This document shows positions 50,208 through 60,200 of a stretch of 64,000 nt of DNA, piece after piece. The stretch covers positions 378,377-442,376 of the forward strand of contig JAHFRU010000001.1 in the NCBI GenBank assembly GCA_023266115.1, written 5' to 3'. The first letter of the stretch is position 1. Each line of letters begins with the position of its first letter. The translations under genes were made by a program, and so were the position numbers. A model generated the notes under the pieces. It was given only the letters and a program-made list of their open reading frames with translations. It did no database searches and had not been told where the DNA came from. Source of the stretch: Gammaproteobacteria bacterium. Its GTDB lineage: Bacteria; Pseudomonadota; Gammaproteobacteria; VBWC01.

Positions 50208-50527
50208 ATACAGCAGTGTTGCATACCACGGGCACGTTGAGATCACGGATACTCGCGTCGTTCAGTTACCTGGGCGTCCTTTGCTTTGTGCCATTGATCA
50301 TTAATGGTGAAGATGAGTACGTGTATTTCCACGCCAAGCAGGGTCTGATTATCTGGATGTGGGGCGTGTTAGCGGCGTTCTCCCTCGTCATCCCGGGCCT
50401 TGGCAAGGTGTTCTTCAGTTTCTCGATGCTCGCCGTGCTGCTGTTGTCGGTGGTTGGCCTGGTTTCTGTCATGCTCGACAAGGCGTGGAAGTTGCCGGTG
50501 GTCTATCCGCTGGCTTCCAGAATCTGA
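50204..50527 (+). CDS. mmsF: MmsF/MamF-like (DUF4870) membrane protein
   Basis: SYLGVLCFVPLIINGEDEYVYFHAKQGLIIWMWGVLAAFSLVIPGLGK. Confidence 0.9.
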   Translation: MNTAVLHTTGTLRSRILASFSYLGVLCFVPLIINGEDEYVYFHAKQGLIIWMWGVLAAFSLVIPGLGKVFFSFSMLAVLLLSVVGLVSVMLDKAWKLPVVYPLASRI

Positions 50528-50913
50528 GCGCCCGTTACGGCCGACCTCCGGTTATTCAGAAGGTGTGGGCGATGTGCGGGCGTGTCCGTTGTCATTCCGC
50601 CGATGTTGCCTGTGTCTATCAAGCCTTTCCCGTTTGCGTTGTTTGCAGATTCCGGGCTAGGCATGTGATTGCTGCGTCGGTGCCGGTTTCCGCGGCCGAT
50701 CGAATCGAGAATACGACTGTTAATCATTGACTACTCCCATGTGTGATCACGATGGCTCATCGTATTTTGCGACGCTGTCTGGAGTTATACTGTGAATGCG
50801 CATAAGAGAGGGTCAGAAAAATTGGTTTCGTGTGTCGTGCTACATCCGGCAGCTACTTCAGTGTCCCGTGCAGAGACAGGGTGACCATTGTGCCTCGTTC
50901 ACGTTAACAAGTT

Positions 50914-52224
50914 ATGCGAGATCAATCGTTGCAAGGCTCGGCACAGGAACATCATCAGAATGCACTGTACCTGATCTCGGCGGTGTGCATGATTTTCATG
51001 ACACTGGAGATTGCGGTTCAGCCGCTGTATCTGCGCAATTTCCTGAATATTCCGTTTGCAAATGCCGGCGCAATCAATGCCGGCGTGAACGTAATTACCG
51101 AAGTCCTTGATCTGGTGTTGATCGGATATCTGGGATATCTGTCCGATCGTTACGGGCGTGTGCCAATCATTACGTACGGGTTTTTTGCTGCCGCCATCGG
51201 CGCATTTCTGTCGCCTTTCAGTCTGGAGATTGGCGCGTTCTTCGGGTTGAGCGGTCTTACCATCTACTTCCTGACGCGGGTCGTCATGTCCCTGGGCACC
51301 GGTGGCGTATGGCCGCAGCTCGCGACCCTCGCCGGGGATTTTTCCAATGCCGAGAATCGGCCGCGCCTGATGGCCAACACGGCGTTCATGATGGCACTCG
51401 GTGCGACGATTGTGTATTTGGTGCTGATGCAGATACCGAAACATACTGGCCTGATCGCGGTCATGAGCATGATCGGCGTTGTCGGGCTGATCGGCGCATG
51501 GCTTACGAAGACCTGTTTGATCGATGTGGCGCCGCGTCTGGTAAAAACCGAGGTGCCGCTCCGCCGTATCTGGAATCTGGTCCGGAGCGAGCGTCATTTG
51601 CGTCTGACGTTTATCACCGCGTTCTTTTCCCGTAACGACATGGTGCTGGTCGGGCTGTTTCTGATGATGTGGTACATCTATTTTGCCGATGTGGTTGGTA
51701 TCAGCCAGGTGGACGCTGCGGCGCATGCCGGTATGATTCTGGGCCTGGTCGGTATTGTCGTGCTGATCACGATCCCGCTGTGGGGTATATTTATTCAGCA
51801 TTGCGGTCGTGTCGCAGCGATTGCGGTGGGCCTGGCGCTGTCCGGTATCGGATTTGTCGGTCTGGGATTCGTTGTGAATCCGTTCGATTTTTGGATACTG
51901 CTGCCCACCGTGTTATTCGCGACGGGACAGGCAGGGTGCCTGGTGGCGCCACAGGTGTTGACCGTCGATCTTGCGCCCAGGGAGCTGCGAGGTTCGGTGA
52001 TCGGCGCATTCAATACGATAGGTACAATCGGCATCGTATTCTTCATTCTGATTGGCGGTATTCTGTTCGACGCCATCGGCCCGCATGCACCATTCGTATT
52101 CACCGGCGCGGCGAATTTGCTGATCGTTGGTTACGCACTCAGGGTGCTCAATACCGATCTGAAGAACCGCAAGAGGTCGGAAGACGAAATTCTGGCGTGC
52201 GATCTGTCGGCGGACGATATCTAG
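50914..52224 (+). CDS. mamH: MamH-like MFS transporter
   Basis: 12-TM MFS protein, AVCMIFMTLEIAVQPLYLRNFLNIPFANAGAINAGVNVITEVLDLVLIGYLGYLSDRYGRVP. Confidence 0.88.
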   Translation: MRDQSLQGSAQEHHQNALYLISAVCMIFMTLEIAVQPLYLRNFLNIPFANAGAINAGVNVITEVLDLVLIGYLGYLSDRYGRVPIITYGFFAAAIGAFLSPFSLEIGAFFGLSGLTIYFLTRVVMSLGTGGVWPQLATLAGDFSNAENRPRLMANTAFMMALGATIVYLVLMQIPKHTGLIAVMSMIGVVGLIGAWLTKTCLIDVAPRLVKTEVPLRRIWNLVRSERHLRLTFITAFFSRNDMVLVGLFLMMWYIYFADVVGISQVDAAAHAGMILGLVGIVVLITIPLWGIFIQHCGRVAAIAVGLALSGIGFVGLGFVVNPFDFWILLPTVLFATGQAGCLVAPQVLTVDLAPRELRGSVIGAFNTIGTIGIVFFILIGGILFDAIGPHAPFVFTGAANLLIVGYALRVLNTDLKNRKRSEDEILACDLSADDI

Positions 52225-52285
52225 CATTAAATTGATTTACATTGGATAATGCGTTAGAAACATATTTTTTATCGGGAAAAACGGG

Positions 52286-52495
52286 ATGAACAGCATCATA
52301 CTTGGATTGATATCGATCTCATTCGGCATGTGGGGGCTTACCGTCTGGTGGTGGTCGTTCGCCGAGCTGCTGCGCGGTCTGACCCCGGTTATCCTGATTC
52401 TGATCGGCGTGCTGGCGCTGGCGGCCGGCGTTTCGCAGGTGCAGAAGGGTGGTGCCAAGTCACGTAAACAGCCGTTGGGTGACGACGACCTCTAG
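52286..52495 (+). CDS. mamI: MamI-like protein (copy 2)
   Basis: MNSIILGLISISFGMWGLTVWWWSFAELLRGLTPVILILIGVLALAAGVSQVQ, paralog of 31323 gene. Confidence 0.88.
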   Translation: MNSIILGLISISFGMWGLTVWWWSFAELLRGLTPVILILIGVLALAAGVSQVQKGGAKSRKQPLGDDDL

Positions 52496-52602
52496 ATGGG
52501 TCCGCCCTGCGGGGCATGACGCACCGGTTCCCCAATAGTTTCGTGTGGTCGTGCGCGCCAACCCGCGACAAACCCATCGCAAGTGTTCCTGGACGGATTC
52601 GC

Positions 52603-53073
52603 ATGCAAATTGCCGGAATCACACTGTTATGTTTTATAGGGGCGGTACCGTTGCTCGTCGGCTGCGAACGCGCGAGTGACTCGACAACGGTCGAGACCAT
52701 GGCCGGCAGCAGTGTCAAGCGTATCAATGATCCAGAGCAGATCGCCACGGGTCAGCAGGTCTACCAGGCCAACTGTGCCGGATGTCACGGCGAAAACGCG
52801 GCTGGCGCGACCAACTGGCGCCAGCCTGGGGCGGACGGCCGGTACCCCGCGCCACCGCTCGATGGCTCCGGCCATGCGTGGCATCACTCCACCGCCGTTT
52901 TGATCCAGATGATCAGGAACGGTAGCCCGGATGGGCAGGGCAATATGCCCGCATGGGGCGACAAATTGTCGGAGCAGGACGTCCGTGCGGTGATCGCGTG
53001 GTTCCAATCGCTGTGGCCGGACCCCGTCTACGCCGCGTGGTACGACATGCAGCAACGCTCGCCAAGTGAGTGA
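52603..53073 (+). CDS. c-type cytochrome lipoprotein
   Basis: Signal/lipobox VGC, CAGCH heme motif, distal M in NMPAWG. Confidence 0.85.
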   Translation: MQIAGITLLCFIGAVPLLVGCERASDSTTVETMAGSSVKRINDPEQIATGQQVYQANCAGCHGENAAGATNWRQPGADGRYPAPPLDGSGHAWHHSTAVLIQMIRNGSPDGQGNMPAWGDKLSEQDVRAVIAWFQSLWPDPVYAAWYDMQQRSPSE

Positions 53074-53130
53074 CGAGTGCTCGACCTGGCTTTCGAGCCG
53101 CTGGCCAGGTAACCAGCGACGATGTGAGCG

Positions 53131-53913
53131 CTATTTGAGCCAGTTGATCTCGGCAGCGGTGACCGCGCCGATCAATGTCTGACCCGGATTTCCGGGGATT
53201 TCCGCATTCGTCTGTGAAAGCGGTATCCGGCCGCCCATGATCTCCGCCTTGCTCTGCGGATACAGCGGTTGCTTGTCCGGTTCCGCAAAACCTGCCGGGT
53301 GTATCGGCAGGTTGGTGCGCATATCGTATTTGTCCGTCGCGCCGACCGTGTGCAGCAGTTCGTGCGCCATGACCACGTTGTTCTGCCCCTCAAGCCGACG
53401 ATCCGCGAACGCATTGACGACGCCGAGCAAGCCCTTTTGCAGGCCGAACGAATGCTCGAGCCGGTCATACTGCTTCGGGTCGTGATACACGACGAACATC
53501 TGGATGTCCGCCGACGGGCCTTTAAACGTATCGTTTTTCCACGCCCAATACCGCATCTTCAGGCTCCAGGTCATTACGCCGAGCGTGTCGCCGTTCGGCG
53601 GCGGTTTGGGTGGAAACTTCGTGACCGGCGGCGCCAGTTTCATGGTGACCGGATTCGCCAGTTTCAGACCGTGACGTTGCGCCTCGCGTGCCATGAATTC
53701 CTCAATCGGCACAAACGCCTCGGCGCGCAGATCGCTGATATAGCGGGCCGAGGCATCGCTGCCATCGCCATTGACCGGATACACCACCACCCACAACGGC
53801 CGGTCCCAGGCAGTGGAACGCGCCTTCGCGAGCCAGCTGCTTAATGCGACGAACAGCAGGACGAGGAGTAGAAGAAAAATACGGAACGTACGGAAGGTGC
53901 TGCGGGTCGCCAT
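53131..53913 (-). CDS. Membrane-anchored or secreted putative zinc metalloprotease
   Basis: N-terminal TM; MAHELLHTVGATDKYD (HExxH). Confidence 0.6.
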   Translation of the reverse strand: MATRSTFRTFRIFLLLLVLLFVALSSWLAKARSTAWDRPLWVVVYPVNGDGSDASARYISDLRAEAFVPIEEFMAREAQRHGLKLANPVTMKLAPPVTKFPPKPPPNGDTLGVMTWSLKMRYWAWKNDTFKGPSADIQMFVVYHDPKQYDRLEHSFGLQKGLLGVVNAFADRRLEGQNNVVMAHELLHTVGATDKYDMRTNLPIHPAGFAEPDKQPLYPQSKAEIMGGRIPLSQTNAEIPGNPGQTLIGAVTAAEINWLK

Positions 53914-54157
53914 GATTTCTATAACCTAGCACATTATGCATAAACTGTTGAGAAGCGGCTGAGTGCGAATAAAATAGTGACCGTTATCGCAGGTGAGTTT
54001 TCGCATTAATTCTTCCGTGGGGGATTCGAATTTCTTGATTGCTACGGACCCTGTCGCTACGACTCTTTAGCAGATAACGCGGGGATCATGTACACGATAC
54101 TCTATATGCCATACAATACTTGGCGGACAATTTTTAACCTTTAAACTAGGAGCAACA

Positions 54158-54448
54158 ATGAGGATGCGTTATCTATTGTTAGCGATGCTCGTAATGTTAT
54201 TTTCCAGTAGCGCTCTATTCGCGGATGCTACTGACATGAAAGAAATAAGCATATCACGCGCCATGGGCAGTACGACCTTAAATGCAAACGACATGGAGCG
54301 TGCGTTCGGGCAGGCTGTAAGCATGCCGGACGTATCTACACTCTCTACCGCTGAAATGGGCGAGATCAAAGGGGGAGCTTGTTACTATTTAATGTATATT
54401 GCTGGTCGTTACTACCAGATATCTCTTCCTAACAGTTATTGCAGCTGA
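54158..54448 (+). CDS. Small secreted precursor peptide with Sec signal, double-glycine-like motif and C-X19-C aromatic tail
   Basis: MRMRYLLLAMLVMLFSSSALFA... LSTAEMGEIKGG|ACYYLMYIAGRYYQISLPNSYCS. Confidence 0.75.
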   Translation: MRMRYLLLAMLVMLFSSSALFADATDMKEISISRAMGSTTLNANDMERAFGQAVSMPDVSTLSTAEMGEIKGGACYYLMYIAGRYYQISLPNSYCS

Positions 54449-54559
54449 GTCCCCCGACGCCTAACTTTAGATGGGTAGCAGGCGCGTTGTAATGTGACCG
54501 GGTCTACTGTTCGTTTTCCTGCGTCCTAACGTTTTTGATTATCCTTAAACAGGATTAAA

Positions 54560-55465
54560 ATGCGCTTTTCTATCGGGGCTAGTATCTTGCTCGGGCTGTG
54601 CTTGGTGGTGCGAGCAGAAGCCGACGATCAACCTCTTACCGAGGACTTGCTAACACTTTCAAAACACTGGAGTGTTGGCGCCAACCTGGTCTATGCAAAC
54701 TCCGAAAGCAGGAACAGCGAGGCGGTTGATTTTGTGCAAGTACAAACGGGGCCGGCTCAGTTTGTGCGTGTGCCGTCAGCTGTTGGTGAGCAACATACTG
54801 TCACGGACCTGATCATCTACGGCGCGAGCGCGAGCTATGGGTTGACTGAGAATACCGAGTTCTCGGTCCGCGCCAGTGCTTCCTCCAGTTATTTTCGCAG
54901 TGAATCGGCTGCTGGCACCATCGCCAGTAACGATTCCCGATTCTCTGACGCGTGGCTCGGGCTTAGCCACAGGTTTGATACCGGCCGAGAGTCCGCCAGT
55001 TTATTCGGGTTCGCGCAAACGGCGTTTGCCGAAAATTCAAATGTTAGCGGCACCAATATTGTGAGTGGCAAGTCCTGGTTGATGGGGGTCACGAGTTATC
55101 GCAAGGTTGATCCAATGCTTTTTAGCATTACCGCCGCTTATCAATACAGTATGGATAGAAATACCGATAGAGGCGTTCTTGATCCGGGCGATGTTATTGC
55201 GATTGACCCTTCGGTCAGTTTTTTGGCCAATCCGGATGTGACGTTGAGTCTCGGTACGAGCTGGAGTTCAAGGCAAGGCGATACACGTGACGGTGGCCCC
55301 CAATCCATACGCATTACACAAATGTCCCTGAATGTCGGGGTTGGTTACGCATGGTCGGAAAACACGCTGTTATTTTTCAACACTAACGCCGATATCAGCG
55401 GTGCTGGAGGTGCGAGCGTAAGTTTGTCGTTTTTATATCAGCCTCGACATGAGGCCGATCGATAA
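54560..55465 (+). CDS. Putative outer-membrane beta-barrel protein
   Basis: Signal peptide, alternating beta-strand pattern, C-terminal GGASVSLSFLYQPRHEADR; downstream of the peptide gene. Confidence 0.65.
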   Translation: MRFSIGASILLGLCLVVRAEADDQPLTEDLLTLSKHWSVGANLVYANSESRNSEAVDFVQVQTGPAQFVRVPSAVGEQHTVTDLIIYGASASYGLTENTEFSVRASASSSYFRSESAAGTIASNDSRFSDAWLGLSHRFDTGRESASLFGFAQTAFAENSNVSGTNIVSGKSWLMGVTSYRKVDPMLFSITAAYQYSMDRNTDRGVLDPGDVIAIDPSVSFLANPDVTLSLGTSWSSRQGDTRDGGPQSIRITQMSLNVGVGYAWSENTLLFFNTNADISGAGGASVSLSFLYQPRHEADR

Positions 55466-55555
55466 CGACCCGGTTGCCCGACTTCAGGGGAATTGACGAG
55501 TCCCGCAGATTGAGATACAGGCCGGAACGTGGTGCGAAAGGGGCATTCATGCCGC

Positions 55556-56230
55556 TTAGCGGTAAGGTGTTCGTTGCGCATTCCGCAACATCTTGATAGA
55601 TACCTCGCTCCATGGCTCTGGCTGGCCAAAGAAGCCCTCATTGGTGACGCTGTCGGCGCTATTGGTTTGTGGCAGCACCAAAAAGATTGTCCCGACACGT
55701 TCATCATTGCTGCCGGTTTCCCAAAGTCGCGAGAACGTGTCTGTTGGGTAGCGCTGGTTACCGCTGACCGGGTCTGCAAGCCAGATCATATCGTCGCTAA
55801 TGCCGCGTAATACCGCAAAGTGAGGGCCGGCACGCGTACGTAAAAAGACGATGGCGGGTATTTTGATTTCCTGCAATTGGCGCAGGGTCAGTGCCAGGCC
55901 AACGCCTTTATATCCAAAGCGAGGCAGAATTTGCGCCATATCGGCAAATGAAAACCAGGCGTCCTTTCCCGCGGTCTCCAGAATGTCGCTTTCGGAAATA
56001 TCCAGTCCATAGAACCCGTGGAGTATGGTGGCCAGCGAGGCCGCGCCACAGGAATAATCCAGTTGTTGCTTTATCACCTTGTCATCGCGTTGTTCATTCC
56101 ATGGCTTGAGGGCTATGCGTCCTTTCATCGTCATGGTTTGCAGCGCGACGGCACCATGGGCCTTCTCCGCTGCAAGGTTGAGCACGAGCGAGAAGATGGC
56201 GACTAACAAGGCGGGTGATTTCCGGTACAT
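55556..56230 (-). CDS. Stand-alone C39-family cysteine peptidase with signal peptide
   Basis: QLDYSCGAASLATILHGFYG, GPHFAVLRGI, WLADPVSGNQRY (C-H-D); no ABC/TM domains. Confidence 0.85.
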   Translation of the reverse strand: MYRKSPALLVAIFSLVLNLAAEKAHGAVALQTMTMKGRIALKPWNEQRDDKVIKQQLDYSCGAASLATILHGFYGLDISESDILETAGKDAWFSFADMAQILPRFGYKGVGLALTLRQLQEIKIPAIVFLRTRAGPHFAVLRGISDDMIWLADPVSGNQRYPTDTFSRLWETGSNDERVGTIFLVLPQTNSADSVTNEGFFGQPEPWSEVSIKMLRNAQRTPYR

Positions 56231-56427
56231 ACCGTTTGACCGCGTGCTATTCGATTGGCTTGTTCGTAGTCATCACTACCATCGGCCCGTCATACCGGGG
56301 CATCGCCTTTGGTGCGGCCGACGTTTTCCATCAAGCAGAGAATAACAGAGTGATCGGCGGCAGTCTTTTCCCGGTGCGAATTGACCTTTGATAGGCAATG
56401 ATACGAAACTCATAATCTCCGCTTCAA

Positions 56428-56703
56428 TCAACTATTCACGGAGCGAAAGGAGATGAAAAAATACTGTTTGCCATTCGCGGCCCTGGTGATGTTCGGTTCG
56501 AGCCGCGCCTTGTTCGCGGCGGCCACTGATTTGAATAAAGCGGGCGCATCGAGCGCGGCCACGTCGGCAATGCCTACGGACGGTCCGAACGCGCGCTCCA
56601 TGTCATGGGCGTCTAGATCATTAGTGACAGTATCATTGGCGGTCACGAGCGAGCTGCCTAAAAGCAACGTTGCGGCCCCCAGTATCTGGTGAATCCTTGT
56701 CAT
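56428..56703 (-). CDS. Second precursor-like secreted peptide (DMERAFG family), aberrant C-terminus
   Basis: Signal peptide plus LDAHDMERAFGPSVGIADVAALD matching LNANDMERAFGQAVSMPDVSTLS of the 54158 gene; GGAG upstream. Confidence 0.6.
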   Translation of the reverse strand: MTRIHQILGAATLLLGSSLVTANDTVTNDLDAHDMERAFGPSVGIADVAALDAPALFKSVAAANKARLEPNITRAANGKQYFFISFRSVNS

Positions 56704-56815
56704 GTGGTTGTTCTCCGTTGGTGGATGGATTTATCGAAACGAATGACTGGCGCCTTCGCTATGGCGCCAGCCGGTCAATCGCTGTCAGGTTTGCATTTTG
56801 TGTTGGGTTGCGTTG

Positions 56816-57151
56816 TTATTTGCAGAACTGCGGCGGCAGCGGAATCTGGTAATACAGGCCAGCCGCATACATCAGGTAATAGCAAGAACCTTTTAGCTTC
56901 AGGACAGTAATCGTCTCTATGCTTTCAACTGCCTCCACCGCAACAGGGAACTTGGGTGTGGTGGCTGAGACCCGGTTGCCCTTTTCATCGAGTATCTGCA
57001 GCTTGCCTTCGGCATCGAATCCAATACTCACCGGGGCGGTGGAGGTGTCCATCGTCGTTGCTTTCTGCCGTGGCATCTCCGCGCAGGCAGAGAGCGACAC
57101 CGCCACCAGTGCCAGAAATGCGTATATCGATGTTATTTTTTTGTTATTCAT
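56816..57151 (-). CDS. Third precursor: lipoprotein-type small protein with conserved C-X19-C tail
   Basis: Lipobox SACA; C-terminus LKGSCYYLMYAAGLYYQIPLPPQFCK matches CYYLMYIAGRYYQISLPNSYC of the 54158 gene. Confidence 0.7.
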   Translation of the reverse strand: MNNKKITSIYAFLALVAVSLSACAEMPRQKATTMDTSTAPVSIGFDAEGKLQILDEKGNRVSATTPKFPVAVEAVESIETITVLKLKGSCYYLMYAAGLYYQIPLPPQFCK

Positions 57152-57213
57152 ACTACATGCTCCTCTGCTTGTTAATGATACCTTAACCCACTTGCCCGTT
57201 TGCCGCGCTTTCA

Positions 57214-60200
57214 TTAAAACCACAATGACAGCCGCCCGAACACCAGACGCTCCGGGTACACAGACGGATGGTTCGGGTCGGGGTCGTGATAGCTGAATGA
57301 CTGATCGAATAGATTGTTTGCCTCGATCGATATCAGCCCATGACGCCCGGGCAGGCGGTATCCGAGGCTGACGTCTGCCAGCCAGAACCGATCGCTGCCT
57401 TCCGTCACCGTGCTTGTCAGCGGCGCGATGAACTGTCCTTCCTGGCGTATATGGGTCGTCGTCAGTTTTGCAAACCATCCGGAGGGATGATGATAGGCAG
57501 CGCTCAGCGGGAGCGAACGGGTTGTTAAAGAAACGGTGTCGTTGTTTCGGGGCAGGCTGATGGTTGCTTCGAGGTCTTCGTATTGGTACTCGGCGCTTAT
57601 CGATACATGGGATGTCGGGTTCCAGTAATAATAGACCCGGTGTAACTGTTCCTGCCAGTCTGCTACATTCGTTATCCCACCAACCTGAAATGGCACATCA
57701 AGGTCACGTTTGGAAAATTCTATACCGGCGTACGCTTGTTGGGATAGTTGTTGATCGATTGCGATTCCTCCACGCTTGGAATCCGTCCCCGAAGCATCGT
57801 CAAAAAACTGATTGAACCCCGCAACCTGGGTGGGCTCTATGGTCTGATTGGCAACCAAATCGCGCTTCAGGCTGCGGAACGCCGCCGTGCGAATGGTTGT
57901 AGTCTCTCGAGGCGACCAGGTTATCCCCAGTTTTGGGTTGATCTGGTCGCGATCAATTTGCGTGCCATCAAAGTTGTCTGCACTAACGCCCAGTAGCCAG
58001 TTGATGTTACCGGGATAGCGAGTGCTCGAGTAGAGGTAGGCGTTGGTGTGCCGGTTATTATCACTCGTGGTGGTCGGCGTGACTATCAGTGGGAACGGAA
58101 AACCAAGATCGACGGTTGTGGTAGTCAGGCTGTCGCTATCAGATTCAAAATAACCGGCGCCACTGATAATCGTTGTCATTTCAGTGCGATATAAATGCTG
58201 AATTTCGCTGATGGTTGCATCGTCATTACGGTCAAAATCGATAGCGACTCCTGGCGTGGGAACGTCGTCCTGGGTAAGTTTAAAATCCTGCGTGATCACC
58301 GATGCGATTACCTGTGACCGTGGTGAGAAACGGTGGCCCAGTCCCAGGCGAACGGTGTCCGCATCCTCAGTTTCACGGAAGTTCGATTTTTCGGTGCCTG
58401 GCAGAAAGCGTAGCGCCAGATCGCCCTTATCCGACTCGGCCGTGCGAAACTCGGCCTGAACAGTGGTAGAGGGCGTGAGGCTTAGTTGCGCGAACGCGTT
58501 ATAGATGTCCCGGTCGAGATCGCTGTTGGGCCGGAAACCGTCGGTTTCATAATGGAATTGCCCGAGGCTGTAGGAAAATCGGTCCTGTAGGCCGGACACC
58601 ACGATATCGTCGCCCCAGATGCCGTTGCCACCTTTTATCGCGTTGGCCTGGAACGTCGTACTGTTACGTACGAACAGCGGGTTGAACTCGTTGTATGAGG
58701 CATTGGCTGGGCCGGCGCCTTTTAGTATCGCCAGGTCGGTTTCCGCCAGTTGCGGCTGTATCGGGTTCAGGTTCAGCGGTTGTAACAACTGGGCCTGCAA
58801 AAGCTCGCTGACCCTGGCGATTTCATGGCGTGGCAATGTGGCATAGGAATCGGCCAGAAAACGGTGTGCGGAATGGTTGCCGGGGTCCGTGTTGACTGAC
58901 TTCCAGCCCTCGGCCAGTGCCAGCTGACCAAAGCCGACCTCGCTATAGATGCGTGCCAGATTCGCCGATCGCGCGGCCTGATCCTCATCCAGCAGCAGCC
59001 GTGAGCGATACACAGCGCGGTTGTCGTTGCGCGCGACTGACTCCTGTAAATCGTCGAGCGCCTCGACCGGGCGGTTGTCGCCCTGCTTGCGCAATGCGTC
59101 GTACAGCCAGGGTGTCGGGTCGTTCGGGTCAAGGTCTTTGGCCATGCTGAACTGGTCGCCGGCGAGTTTGTCGCGGCGTTCTTCGTAATAGGCCTTGCCG
59201 AGGTAGCTGCGGATCAACGAGCGGTTCGGGTCGAGGACGGCGGCGATTTCCATGTTACGCCGCCCGGCTTCCAGCTCGCCTTTCCGTATCTGCGCGAGTC
59301 CGAGTCCGAGGCGTGCCAGTGGATCTGCCTGATCGAGCGCGACCGCTTTTTCGAATGCGCTGATCGCGGCGTTGGTGTCGATCCGGATCAATTCGGCAAA
59401 GCCCAGCACGGTCTGTGTGCGCGCCAGCGACGGATTCAAGGCGACCGCCTTGTCGGCGGCCGTCTGCGCGCCATTGAGGTCATGCAGCATCAGGCGCAAT
59501 TCGGCGAGCCGCGCCCAGGCGAAAGCACTCTCCGGATTCAGGGTCGCGGCAATACGCGCATGCTCCAGCGCCATGTCGAGATGAAACGCTGCCTGATGCG
59601 CATACGACTGGGCGAGATGCGCCGCGGCGTTGTCCGGCGCCGCGGTCGTCGCCTGTTCGGCGGACTGCAGCGCCGCAGGAACGTCGTTGCGGGCGATGGC
59701 AATGACACTGCGCAGCGCGAGCGCGTCTGCGTCGTCGGCACGTAGCGCCAGCGCGTGACCGATATCGGCCCGCGCCTCGTCGACCCGGCCGACAGATAGC
59801 AGCAGGGAAGCGCGGTAACTGAAGAAGCGTGCATCATCCGGCAGTGGCTTGATGTCCTGCACCGCCGCCAGTGCCGCACGGGTATCGCCGGCGTGGGAAT
59901 GCGCGATCGATTGTGTGAGCGCTTTGGCCAGCGGTTGTGGCATGGTGGCCAGCTCGCGTTCTTCAAAATCAATCACCGGCGGGTAGTACAGTGTCCATTC
60001 GACGGCATCGCGCGGTTTGATGACGGTCTGACGCTGGGGCGCCGCACCGGATTGCGCCGTCGCCGACTGGCCGTGGGTCAGTGTGATCGATCCCGCGCGA
60101 TTATCGGCGATGACGGTTCCTTCGAATACTGCCACGAACGCGTTATCGGCGCCGGCGCGCACGACAAACTCCGTGCCCTCGACGCCGGCATTGACGAACG

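Noticed and set aside
49179-50246. 355-aa minus-strand ORF covering the mms6 region
   Set aside because: Antisense to an mms6-like gene with good RBS and family match; low-complexity reverse frame
56453-56692. Plus-strand 79-aa ORF as an independent functional peptide gene
   Set aside because: GGAG abuts the ATG (poor spacing) and the second half is antisense to the conserved DMERAFG core; reported only as part of the mosaic observation
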